This document shows positions 35,777 to 46,700 of a stretch of DNA of 64,000 nucleotides, piece after piece. Origin of the DNA: Byssothecium circinans (Eukaryota; Ascomycota; Dothideomycetes; Pleosporales; Massarinaceae); the NCBI GenBank assembly GCA_010015675.1, contig ML977030.1, positions 48,724 through 112,723 of the forward strand, in the 5' to 3' direction. Made by a program: the position numbers and the translations under genes. Below the pieces are notes generated by a model, which worked only from the letters and a program-made list of their open reading frames with translations, was not told the DNA's origin and searched no databases. The stretch's first letter is position 1; each line of letters opens with the position of its first letter.

Positions 35777-36314
35777 GTGTCGCCAGGTGGAGCAAGAACG
35801 CGTGAAGTTTGAGACGGAAATTCTTAGCTGGCCGTCGATAGCCGATGACGCACTAGTGCACGGTCCGCTATCCGAAAGAGGACTCCCCATCCAGCTTCGG
35901 TCCTTCATCATCCTGTCACCTCACTCACATCCAAACGAAGCATCCGCCCAGTCCATTCACATTGTACTAGCCCTATCAGAAGCAGCTTGAGGAATGGAAA
36001 TATGCAAGTCTCATAAAGGCCATTGAACGAATTCCACCTACTACGAACTCACGAAGACCAGGAGGAGATCAAGGCCTTTTCAATCGAGTCGAATTGATAA
36101 AGATGAAGCGGGCAAGTGTATCATAGCCTTTCATTCATCTAACTAGGCACCATGTATCCAGCAAATGTACCAAGATTCTAGTCGCTGTATCCGGACTCGA
36201 CTTGGCCCAGCACAAAAGATCGTTAACCGTGGGTATGGCGTGTTCCATCATCTCCAAAGGGAAAATTGAGAAGGCAAGAGATGTGGAAGACGGGAGCTCA
36301 TTGGGGTGACGAGC
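35777..36314. other. intergenic (met7 upstream / small secreted gene 3' side)
   Basis: 538 bp between two minus-strand genes. The met7 frame stays open upstream of 35776 to an ATG at 35911, but that extension contains acidic residues and looks non-coding. No other feature was recognised. Confidence 0.55.
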
Positions 36315-36727
36315 TTAGCACTTGTCCCAGCCGCACTTCTCCTTGCACTGCATGACGGTTAGTTTCCGTTTTTGTACCTGTAGAGAGAGGTGAAGTTGAA
36401 ACTTACGTCTTTGTCGAAATGGCAGACCTGGATCGCACAGCGGGTGTCGCAGTTGACTGGATCAAACCAGCAGGCCCATTCCTGGAAGACTATTAGCACG
36501 TTGTTCCCGGCAACTACAGCAAAGTAGTCGAGGTAGGGACTTACCCTGTGGCACCTGGAGAACTCGTCATCGCACTTCTTGCACAATTCTTCAAGCACAT
36601 GGTCGGTGGAAGACCACCATGCCTGCTCAGGATTCTCGGGGACAGCGGGGACGTCGTGGTCCGGGGCCAGGGCGGCGTTGACGATGGTGGCAGCCATGAT
36701 GGCGATGAGGGCGATGAAGAACTTCAT
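36315..36727 (-). CDS. small secreted cysteine-rich protein
   Basis: Three exons: 36727-36545, 36481-36407, 36347-36315, giving 96 aa. The introns are 63 and 59 nt with GTAAGT donors. The signal peptide is MKFFIALIAIMAATIVNA. The mature part of about 78 residues has ten cysteines (in ELCKKC, SRC, EWAC, NC, TRC, VC, DC, EKC and a C-terminal DKC), enough for five disulfides. The last exon supplies only CKEKCGWDKC. Missing either intron would truncate or lengthen the protein and lose Cys residues, so splicing matters. Size, secretion signal and Cys density fit the class from which fungal effectors and antimicrobial peptides are drawn, but no specific family is recognised and no activity is claimed. 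Upstream is TATA-like (CTTTATATATCAAAG near 36841 in minus orientation). The adjacent gene at 37302 is also secreted. Confidence 0.8.
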
Positions 36728-37301
36728 GTTGAAGAGGATCATGTGGAGACTTGAAGAGTTGTTTTGAGGGTTTGGGTTGTGGATGTTGAGGGTTGTAGGG
36801 TGCAGAGAGTGTGGAGGGAGAGAGGTTCTGGGCGGGGTGTGGCGCTTTATATATCAAAGGGCTCCAGCAAACGCAATTGTGGAACTAGCAAGTTAGTCTC
36901 TTTCTACCCTTATTGCTTGCAAACACAGGAGTGAGAGTGAAATGTCATTACATCATTGCTCATTTTCCCTTTCAGTACCAGAGCAAGAGAAGTACTCATA
37001 CTGCAATAAAGGCTAACTCGCACCGAGTATAGAGCAGCCCGGCAAAGAGTCGAGGGTTTTCGAAAAGGCAAGTAAGGATTCACGGGTGACCGTATGCTTC
37101 CGCTTACCTATCACTCACAGAAAGCATCAATATCTTGGCCTCACTTTACTAAATTGTGAACGATATCGGGGTGAATCACCTGACGGACAATTCTTGATAC
37201 ATATTACAAGCTCACTAAGTCTGCAGCAGAACTCAACGACAAAGCCTAGTCTCTCATTAACCTGCCGCTCCATCGCGATCCCCTCGTTGCGCCTTCCCCG
37301 C
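36728..37301. other. intergenic between two secreted-protein genes
   Basis: 574 bp. It holds the promoter of the small secreted protein gene (TATATA about 110 bp upstream of its start) and the 3' side of the NlpC/P60 gene. Nothing else was recognised. Confidence 0.55.
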
Positions 37302-38342
37302 TCATTTGAATCGGATAACATACGGACAAGCCGCCTCATCCCAGCTCTTGAAGTTATCCTTACGGATCTTGGTCCCAGTCTTCAACGCATTGAACATCGT
37401 ATACTCGCTATCCATCATCAAACCCACATGATGGATACCATCCGGGTTCTTCTCACAATCACACTTGCCACCGAAGAAAACAGCGTCACCAGCGCGGCGA
37501 TCAGCCCACTTAATCTTGCTGTTGAACTCGTCAGTCAACTGTCCAGAGAGATATGGAAGTAGGGATGGGAGGGGAACGTACTCATACTTGAGCTTCTTCT
37601 CGCTCGCACAGTACATGCTACGCGTAACACGAAGACCTTCGCTGAAGAGATCACGACCAGTGATTTGACATACAGCCCAGGAGACGAGACCTGAACAATC
37701 AAATCCACCGCCTGTAGGACCCTTGCAGTTACCTCCAGCCCAGTGATCTAAAACCTCGATCAGTATCATCTCGCAGTGTTTAGCTTGAGAACATATCGAC
37801 TTACACTGAATCCCCTCAGCCTCCTTCGCCTTCTTCAGGATCTTCTGTCCCAAATCTGGTTCCTCCGGCTTCGTCGTAGGTTTAGGGGTAGTACTAGGCT
37901 GCACTGACGTCTTTGAAGTGGCACTCGGCTTCACACTCGACTTCGCCGGCTCAGTAGCGTTCGCAGTCACTGTCGGCAGCGTGCCGCTGGTCGGACTCGT
38001 CCCATCGTTCGTGATACAGCATCTGAACGCGTCCGGACCAGGACACAAATACTCCACGATGTCCTTCCCACCAGTACATTTATCCACCCAACGACAGTCG
38101 CCCTTCTTGGCCTGGAGCTGGCAGTGCGGTTTCGTGCAGCATTTGATGTCTTCCGGGAGGCCGGGGCAGGCGTTGTCGATGTACGTGCCGTTATCTCGGC
38201 TGCAGCTCGCAGTGGGGACGCAGACACCTGGTGCGCCGTCTTTACCTGTGCAGGCGCAGTTGAGGGTGGCGCGGGGGAAGGCGACGGTTGCGAGGGTTGT
38301 TGCGGAGAAGGTCAGGAGGATGGTGAGGAGGTTGGCGCGCAT
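37302..38342 (-). CDS. secreted NlpC/P60-family enzyme with two Cys-rich modules
   Basis: Proposed exons 38342-37805, 37747-37582, 37518-37302, giving 306 aa. Both introns (57 and 63 nt) are multiples of three and lack stops, so the unspliced frame is also open; GTAAGT/GTACGT donors and restored family motifs (QYHWAGGNCKGPT) argue for splicing. An N-terminal signal peptide (LLTILLTFSATTLATVAF) is followed by two Cys modules ending in KCC and RCC (residues about 28-110), a Ser/Thr/Pro linker with a TANATEPAKSS glycosylation-like stretch, and an NlpC/P60 domain with catalytic Cys197 in FDCSGLVSWAV and His264/265 in GIHHVGLMMD. Family members cleave peptide bonds in bacterial peptidoglycan. A secreted fungal copy suggests action on bacteria, but that is inference. 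Confidence 0.85.
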   Translation of the reverse strand: MRANLLTILLTFSATTLATVAFPRATLNCACTGKDGAPGVCVPTASCSRDNGTYIDNACPGLPEDIKCCTKPHCQLQAKKGDCRWVDKCTGGKDIVEYLCPGPDAFRCCITNDGTSPTSGTLPTVTANATEPAKSSVKPSATSKTSVQPSTTPKPTTKPEEPDLGQKILKKAKEAEGIQCKSICSQAKHCEMILIEVLDHWAGGNCKGPTGGGFDCSGLVSWAVCQITGRDLFSEGLRVTRSMYCASEKKLKYEYVPLPSLLPYLSGQLTDEFNSKIKWADRRAGDAVFFGGKCDCEKNPDGIHHVGLMMDSEYTMFNALKTGTKIRKDNFKSWDEAACPYVIRFK

Positions 38343-39289
38343 CTTGAATGAATCAATGAATGTGTAAATGAATGTAAAGACAGTTTGATATTGCGATTGT
38401 ACAGTGAACGGAAACCCTCAACGAGAGACTGGGGTAAGCAAGGATTGTTGTCGCTGGTACAGCAGAAAAAAAAAGCGTCTACTTCGACACCAACATCAGA
38501 AGTATATATAATAAACCCCTAAACTAAGGCAACGAGAAATACAAAAACATAATCTACCACTCACGAGAGCTGAAAAGACTTTGAAACCGTACATATGCAG
38601 CCATCCCGTGTTCTTCTAAGATTCATCTGCCCCGAACCCGCGCATCGCACTACAAGTCCCCGATCGTAAAAACTACAAACCCAATAAGCGGTAGATTAAC
38701 TCTAAGTAATGTGAGATGTAAGTGGTACGCGCGCAATCGTACGTCGCATTTACATCTGTATTGCGTCGATGGCGGTACATGCGGGGAGGGAGGGGTGAGC
38801 ACAAGAAGTCAGCACAATGTCCGAATACGATGCCCGCTCGTGGTACATCGCCGACCAGCCACAGAGTTGCACGAATGAAAGCTTTTCGGAGGGTTTGAGG
38901 TGGCTTTTGGAGTTCTTGTACCTGCATTTGGGCCCCGTGTTCTTTTGAAGCACCGGATAGTTGTGGGACTTTTGGTGGAGTATCGATGCAGGCGGAGTCC
39001 GTGGGTTACGGACTTTGTGAAGCTTCGCGTGGTTCGCATTCGGCTGAGTACCCGCCGCTGTACAGTACGTACAGTAGATGCGCTGCGGAAGTAAGAGGCT
39101 GGAGATAGAGGATAGAGACACATAGAGGAAGACGTGTGGCTAGAGTCTGTGTAATAGTCATTTCATAGCATTCATATTAGGTAACGAAAGACTTGTTTCA
39201 CCTTCATTCACTTGTCGTGCTACCGCATTCCACATCGCTCAATTGTCTCAATACTTACCACGCACAGATTACCCCAAGCTGCAAACAGC
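38343..39289. other. intergenic
   Basis: 947 bp between minus-strand genes: the promoter of the NlpC/P60 gene (an A run at 38467-38475, TATATATAATA near 38502) and the 3' side of the second HET gene. Small frames at 38673-39123 have no recognisable content. Confidence 0.55.
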
Positions 39290-42016
39290 TCATATAAGCA
39301 AAATGCGATGCATACCCGTCTGAGGATCATATCCCTGATGCGGCATATCAACATCACTCCCATAAACCTCCAAAAGACTATCATTATGCACCGCAACATG
39401 ATCCGCCCAAGGACTCAATCTCGTAAGGCCTATGCGTCTAAAGACATTACCCATCGGATGGCCCTTCACAAGCTGAAGAATCAAGCAAGTCAAATATTTC
39501 GACTCTTCCGATGCGGTCCTCTCACCCTTCGCAGCTGGCACAACATACACATCAGCATCAGGACCAAGTATGGAGTCGCCATCGCGTGCCGGGCAATCGA
39601 GGTAGACGTTTGTGTGCTCTTCTCCGTCGAGAGCTTCGCGGTCTACGAGGCGCCAGCCAAAACGTCCTTTGGGACGCCGGAAGAGAGTGGCTTTTCGCAA
39701 TTTGCCTTGGAGAATTATGTGCGCTGAAGATATCATGCCGTATTCGTTGTCGTCCGATTTCGGCTTGATAGAGACTTCTTCCACGGAAATGAAGAGATCA
39801 CGGTCGGTGATATCCGCATACGTGATCCCGTGACCCTTCTCTGCGTCTATCGAAGCCCAGGAGAAGGACGGTGCTCGGTATTCCTCGGTCGCGGTGGTGA
39901 GACATTCGAACGTGCTGTCGAATTGTCGGAATACGGTGTCGGTCCGCCAAAGTAGCTGGCTGGCCAAATGAACTCGCCATAGTCCTGCCACGTACTCTGC
40001 AGGTTTGTCGGGCTTGCCTATCTTACGTGCCATCCAACGCGCCATGCCAGAGAGGGCGATGAGCTTGTCTTCTGGGTTGGTGATCGCGGTTCGCGAATAC
40101 ACTTCGACTATACGACGCCAGAGCTCGAGAGCGTAGATGACGGGCTGTAGATGTGTATCAGGATCATCAAACCCCTGGAGTCGAATACGTCTGAGACGTC
40201 TGCCGTCGGCTTCGGGATCCAGGCCCTTAAGTCGGCTTTCCTCTATGATGCCGTCCGATGTCAGTTGGAAGTTGGGCATGCCTTGCGGTTGCCCCTCTGC
40301 CGCATCAAACTCAGCGCATTCCCAAGCGATCTGATCGTGGCAAAAGTGCAACACTCGTGGCGCCATCAGCCTTTCTTGGAGGACCCAGCCTCTTCGGTTC
40401 ACGGGCGCTCGGTCGATATGATTTGTCCATGACGAGACGTCTAGAATTGTGCAACGACGCAGAAACTTGAGATCGCCGTCGGTGCTAAATCCTTCGTCGC
40501 TATGGCGAGAAGGACTGCTATCCCTTGATGATGCTGTTTCTTGACTGGTGACCGTGTTCGACCGCGAACGTAGACTCAAGCGCGTGTCTGTCTTGTCCTT
40601 GGGCTCGACGCCGATATATCTACCCAGCATGATGTGAAGCCGCCGAAGTAGGAGGAGTAAATAGCTTGCCAACCAGTAAGTCTCAAGCCATTGGATGGCA
40701 GAAGCTATCAGTGGCACTGGAGTTTCACTGACATGAACTTCAGCTGTCCACCGTCGACTCACAACACCAGGGATACCTTCAATGTTCACTATGACTTCAT
40801 CTTCTAGTAAGAGCTCGGGTCTCCGTGGATAAAACAACCCACCGTCGCTGTTCGTAGACGCTGTGGCGGAAATGTTGAGAAATGTCTCGCTGTAAACTCT
40901 ATCCATGACCGCGGACTGTTTGAGCCAATCTTCTCTCTCTTCGAAACCTTGTTTGATGCATAGAGAGTCTATCCAGATATACCCGACTCTCGGAAGGCGT
41001 GCGGCGAATTCTATAGCATGACGGAATGTTTTCGGGAGATCGCTGAGCCTGATTCCTCTCTTGAAATCTTCGATATTTTTCGAATCAAGCTTCATTTGTT
41101 TTTGGGCATCCGTACCCCAGCAGTGGCTTACTGATACATGTAAGCTCTAGTGCCTGGGCACTACGCTCGAGGTGGATGACTTACACGTCACATATCTAGC
41201 GTCACCATGACCTGGGCCGTGTGCCCAGTCCTCAGTCTCGACTAATTTGACCACAGTCTGGTCGATCGTGTGATGATCACGCTGGCTAGTAGACACCAAT
41301 CTGCGGGTGTCGAGGAAGTCTTGGGTTTTGAGCTCTTCCAAGCTGATCAAGCGCGCGGGATACCAGGTAGGCCTGATGCGTTGGGTGATAAGTTAGCAAA
41401 GTTACTTGATGAGATGCATCATGTACTGCACAGACATGTGCACGTGAGATAGAGTCCGAGTCCACTTACAGTCGATGAGAATCTGCGCATTTACATTTGT
41501 CCATCCAATTTCTAGCTAGCTGATAGACTTCGTCTGAGGAGGTGTTGTGTGAGATTGGAGTTCGAAACGGAGGATCTCCAGAGTCTGCATAGTCCTAGTA
41601 TTAGCTTCTGTTTGTTTTTCCAGGTGTTCTAACAGCCGTCTTTCCATGACCGCAGCCGGAAAAACGGCGTTAATATAGAACTGACCAGTTTTCTTCAACA
41701 GAAAAGTTCGCTGACTGCGAATGCGATCACATCTCATTTTGAAATCCAGCCGATAGAGATGCGACACCCGGGGATGGTGCAACACAGATAACGAAGCCGT
41801 GATATTCAGGTCTCTCTCCTCGAGTGGCGTGCCATTGTCACACTGGAGCTTTAGTTCCAGCTCTTCGAAAAGCACGCGGCAGATTCCACAATTCATCATT
41901 GCAGACCGAAGGAAGGTTTTACCATCATAGTGATGTGCGTAATGGAGGTCGTATGTCCCTTTCCAGATCCGACCCTCCTGCCCACGTAACATTCGGAAAC
42001 ACACATCGCAAAGCAT
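39290..42016 (-). CDS. HET-domain protein, second of two
   Basis: Four exons proposed: 42016-41686, 41584-41470, 41372-41185, 41130-39290, giving 824 aa; phases agree throughout. The N-terminus has a CxxC pair (MLCDVC) and CGIC. Exon 2 supplies SSDEVYQLARNWMDKC, a typical pre-HET helix. Exon 3 ends in RYVT and joins exon 4 to make the diagnostic YVTLSHCWG. Then come VGYIWIDSLCIKQG and RGWVLQERLMAPRVLHF. Intron 1 (41685-41586... read as 41685-41585, GTCAGT donor, GCTAATAC branch point) is the least certain; it was chosen because it is the only one that joins the two conserved frames. A 30-residue hydrophobic-basic stretch (LASYLLLLLRRLHIMLG) interrupts the HET domain region. Function as in the first HET gene is inferred from the family only. 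Confidence 0.85.
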
Positions 42017-42511
42017 TATGATTTTTGTTTTTGGGGTTTGCGGTATGGGAAAAATGTGCTTGATGGCCGAGATAAGGTGTGGGGACTTGGAGGTTGAAGC
42101 TGTCGTTACGAAGTAAGGCTGAGTTTGAGGGCACATCAAAAACCCCGCAGACAGCCTGCTGGTGGGTCTGATTGCAAATCAACAAAAGATTGGCTTGCCT
42201 CTTTCAAGCCTGCCTGCATCTTTCAAACCTGCTTGCATCCTTCGGTGGAGGTCTATCCAATGAAGGGGAGCCAATCCGACAAGGTAATAAAAGTCACATC
42301 GCTCCAGGTGGATCCAGAGTGTCGTCAGGCCGCCAGGTTTCGTATTCGACAGCACACGTCAGACAAGGCTTGAGACCGGATGGCACTTCTGCACGCGATC
42401 GAATCCAAAGGTCGTCCTGTTTTAAACAACATCTCTTCCCTGCAGCCATCGACATTCTCACCATTCTTTTGTTTCGAAAGGACATCGGCTATCCTTCTTT
42501 GGCTCACCACC
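42017..42511. other. divergent promoter region
   Basis: 495 bp between the second HET gene and the Nudix gene. The Nudix frame is open from an upstream ATG at 42380. A repeated TTTCAA-CCTGC motif occurs around 42201-42240. No RNA gene is seen. Confidence 0.5.
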
Positions 42512-43441
42512 ATGGCGACTTTCATGCTCGACGGCTTTCAAGACCCTGTGGAAGTTACACTCACTTCAAACATCACGAAGGAGCAGTTGCTTGGCTTCCC
42601 AGCATTCAGAGTATGGAAAACCACTCTCCAATCCAATATAGCTCTTCAGTCGGAGGCAAGCCACGCATTCCACCGCGACCCATACTCTCTCCGTTCTATT
42701 CTGGTGCAATCCGTTGACTGGTTTGGAAAATCGAAGATCGGGTTCATCAAGCTGAAGGCTGTGATTCGTAACAGCGACCCAAAGAACGACCTTCCTGGCA
42801 TCTCTTTTTTGCGCGGCGGTAGCGTCGCCATGCTTATGATACTGAGGCCAAAGGATTCAAGAGATGAAAGGCTGGTGGTGATGACAGAGCAGCCCAGAGT
42901 GCCGGCTGGCAGTCTCGGCTTCTGGGAGATCCCGGCGGGAATGGTGGATGACGCGGGAACCTTCAGTGGAGCAGCAGCAAAGGAGATCGAAGAGGAGACG
43001 GGCTTCAAGATTCCAGTCTCTGAGCTGGTAGATTTGACCGCTCTGGCTCTTCAAGACTCAAGGATCCCGGGTCACCAGTCGTTGCAAAAAGCCATGTACC
43101 CCAGTCCTGGCGGATCCGACGAATTCATACCCATCTTTCTCTGGGAAAAGGAGCTCGATCGACAAGAGATCGAGGATCTGCGTGGGAAACTGATGGGCCA
43201 AAGAAGGCAAGGGGAAATGATCACTCTTCGTTTGTGTGATTATGAAGACTTGTGGAGGGAAGGGGCTCGGGATGCGAAGACACTGGCAGCTTGGGCGCTT
43301 TACGAAGGCTTGAACAGGGCGGGTGTTATCCAAGGAGAGCTCATGCAGCGCAAGAAGAAGCCTCGAACGCAGTCAAGCAACCTCAAGGATGGTCCGAATG
43401 TGCACGGACGGGAATTGAAAAGATCGAGGACGACGGCGTAA
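42512..43441 (+). CDS. Nudix hydrolase, ADP-sugar-diphosphatase-like
   Basis: Single exon, 309 aa from ATG 42512, chosen for its good context (CACCACCATGG) and because MATFMLDGF begins the conserved part. An in-frame ATG at 42380 would add 44 residues of uncertain value, possibly an organelle leader. The Nudix box starts near residue 143: GMVDDAGTFSGAAAKEIEEE followed by TGF, matching G-x5-E-x7-REUxEExGU apart from a lysine in place of the arginine of REU. The preceding LGFWEIPAG strand is typical of enzymes that split ADP-ribose or ADP-/UDP-sugars into a nucleotide and sugar phosphate. The C-terminal 20 residues are basic (KKKPRTQ, KRSRTTA), which could be nuclear targeting. Exact substrate is unknown. 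It lies 281 bp upstream of the helicase gene on the same strand. Confidence 0.85.
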   Translation: MATFMLDGFQDPVEVTLTSNITKEQLLGFPAFRVWKTTLQSNIALQSEASHAFHRDPYSLRSILVQSVDWFGKSKIGFIKLKAVIRNSDPKNDLPGISFLRGGSVAMLMILRPKDSRDERLVVMTEQPRVPAGSLGFWEIPAGMVDDAGTFSGAAAKEIEEETGFKIPVSELVDLTALALQDSRIPGHQSLQKAMYPSPGGSDEFIPIFLWEKELDRQEIEDLRGKLMGQRRQGEMITLRLCDYEDLWREGARDAKTLAAWALYEGLNRAGVIQGELMQRKKKPRTQSSNLKDGPNVHGRELKRSRTTA

Positions 43442-43722
43442 TTCTGTATGTATACTTAGCACAAGCAACGAGGGGCAGATGCGCTGTTGAATGGGGAATT
43501 GATCCAAAGTTGTACCAAGAAGTTTAAATTCGTCGTGATGTGTAACATGAGATATCAGGATGGACGTTGCCAACGCAGCTCTTGCGGCGTAGCAGAAAAA
43601 CGATTCATGGTTCGTGCACGTCTCACGTGCGCCCGTGTTTTGCCGAGGCAGGCGCGTCACACCGCGGGATGCCAGACTTCCTCTCGCGCCACATCCTGTG
43701 TTCATCAATCAACCCAACACCC

Positions 43723-46700
43723 ATGGATGCTCTGCTGGACGGACTCAATGAGGCCCAGAAGAGCGCTGTAACCAGTCCGTCGTCCGTCGTCCAGGTCCTC
43801 GCGCCACCAGGTTCCGGCAAGACCAAGACGCTCACAGCACGCGTCGCGTATCTCATCAATCATGAGCGGCTTCAACCATGGAACATCATCGTATGCACCT
43901 TTACCATCAAGGCTGCGCGTGAAATGCGCGAAAGGATACGCGGCTTCGTCGGAGCAGGCGTTGAGGCGAAATTGATTCTCGGGACCTTTCATTCAGTTGC
44001 GCGTCGCTTTCTCGTCCGGTATGGCCAAGAGATCGGATTGCCCAAGAATTTCGGCATTGCGGACAGCAGCGAGACCTCCAGCATACTCAAGCGCATTATA
44101 CAACGCCAACAGTATACCGTGGACCCAGGCCAAGCTAAGGGGAGGATATCGAGATTGAAGGCAAAAGGCATTTCGGCTGACGAATTCGCTGCTACACAGA
44201 AGAAGGTCGAGGAGCAAGAATTTGCATGTGTCTATGCGGAATACCAGGAACACTTGCGCGCCCAAAGCTTACTGGATTATGACGACTTGCTGGTACGAAG
44301 CGTTGAGCTACTTCGAAAACATCCTGCTTGTATATCCAGCATACAAGCCGTTCTCATCGACGAGTATCAGGACACCAACAACATCCAATATGAACTCATG
44401 AAACTCATGGCCCAACGCCAGAACCACATCACCATTGTCGGCGATCCGGATCAGAGTATTTATGGTTTCCGCTCCGCTGAGATTAAGAATCTCTTGCGCA
44501 TGCGAGATGATTTCCCACAATCAATTGCCATTCACCTCGAGAACAACTACCGATCTTCGCACTGCATCATTCAGTCTGCCAAAGCTGTTATTGAACAAGA
44601 CGATTCTCGCCCGGACAAGCCCCTCCTTGCCACACTGTGTGCAGGTGAACCACCAACACTGCGCCACTTGGCCACCGCGCGTGTCGAAGCTCAGTGGATC
44701 GTGGAGGAAATACAGCGAACGAAGGCCCTCACCGCCGGATTGCTGAATTTTGGCGATTATTCCATCCTATTACGAACAGCGTCGCTCTCATTATCCATAG
44801 AGCGTCTGCTGGGAAATGCCGGAATTCCTTATCGTATGGTAGGAGGAAAGCGCTTCTTCGATCGAGCGGAGATCAAGATCGTCCTGGATTACCTGCGCGT
44901 TATTAATCAGCCAAACTACAACGAAGCACTGACCCGGGTGATCAACCTTCCTTCACGGAAGATTGGCGAGAGCACGGTCAAAGCTCTGCTTGAAGAAGCG
45001 GAGAGGAAGGGAGTGACCTTATGGAAACTCATTCTGGACTGTGCTCAAGGCAGGAGAAGGCCGGACTGTAAGATCTCTACCCCAGCGCAGAACGGCATTG
45101 ACACCTTCGTCAATCTTGTACTTACTTCGCGCCAAAAACTCTTGCCTGAAGATGGGGAAGAGTGCAGTCTTGTGGACCTGATCAACCATGTCTTGCAGAA
45201 GATATCGTTTGAGGCCTACTTGAAGGCTACCCACAAGGATAACTGGAAAGATCGATGGGCCAACGTGGAGGAGCTTGTGATCCAAGCAACACAACTTGCC
45301 ATGTCTCTCTCTAACGGAGAGGAGGTGACCGATGATGCACTTCCAGTAGTCGAAGGAATCGAGCAGAGAGAGGACACGGCTGCTGATATCTTGTCGAAGT
45401 TCCTCGCCAATGTTGCTCTCTCGACCGAGGTGGAGAAGCAGGACGGAGAAGAACTGAGTCAAGTCACGATCTCCACCATACACGCGTCCAAGGGTCTTGA
45501 GTGGCCTGTTGTTTTCATACCTGCGGTTTATGACGGCTCGATCCCTCATTCGAGAGCTGAAGATCACGACGAGGAACGGCGGTTACTCTACGTGGGCATG
45601 ACACGTGCGCAAGCCTTGCTCTATTTAAGCTGCCCAGTTCAACAGTCTACGCAAGAGGAGACCACTCTGTCAAAGTTCATCTCCGACCGTAATATTCAGA
45701 AGCTTTTTAGCCACAATGGTCCAACTATCGGGTCACCGGCGAATGGCTGCTCGGTCCTTCGAGATCTAGCGCAGATCCTACGACGCCCTTGTCCACAGTT
45801 TACAGAGATTGAAGCTGCCCGTGGCCTACTCGAACACCCCGAGGATGTACGGTACCCGTTCACCAGAGAAGAGATTGGTGGCGAAGAACCGTCTTGGGAT
45901 AATTCTAGACCGAGGATCGACGGGCCGGAGCAGTACTCTAAACGCAGGAGAACAGAAGCGACATCGTCCTTCACCAGCGCAGTGTCTGTGACTATGAACA
46001 GCTCGGCCAACTTCTCGGTCTCAAAGACGACCTTGAAAAGTGCCAATGCTGGTTTCACAAGCGCGCGAGACCTGGGCGATCTTACGAAGATGCAAGAAGA
46101 GGCGGAAGCGATACGGATGCTTGCAGTTGCCAGCAGTGCAGCATCGGGGACAGCCGCCTATCAAGAAGCAAAGAAAGCTGCGCCAAAAGCGACACAGGCG
46201 AAGAAGGTCAAGCCGCGCGCAGCAGGCCAAGGAGCCATTACAAGCTTCTTTACGCGAACCAAATCGACTGTCACGGAAGAAGAACCGCCATCATTACCAG
46301 CAAAGATTCCAACTCTCAAGCGATCATCATCATCACTCAGCGAACACCCTCTCGCTGATATCTCCAACATCCAAGCTCAGCCGTCACAAACACGGCCATA
46401 TCAGCGTCCCAGCTTCTCGAACCACAAGTTGCAAAATACGCGGATGCCAACGAAGCCGAAGCGGGAGATGGTCATACTGTCGAGCTCACCTGCGAAGCCT
46501 GACAGTCCAGACCCGCCTCCAAAGCTTCTGTGCGATGAAGACGGACCTGAAGAACCACAAAGCCCCACTAAAAAGGCCTCATCTTCATTCAATTCGACGG
46601 CCGGGTTCCGACCCGCATCTACTTTTCACACCACGTCGATGGGGCAACTGCAGAGTCAATCGGCAGGACAGCAGCGCAGGACGCTGGGTGCGAGGAGGAC

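Noticed and set aside
35777..35911. Further N-terminal extension of met7
   Set aside because: Contains acidic and Ser-rich sequence unlike a presequence; ATG 35776 gives the cleaner leader.
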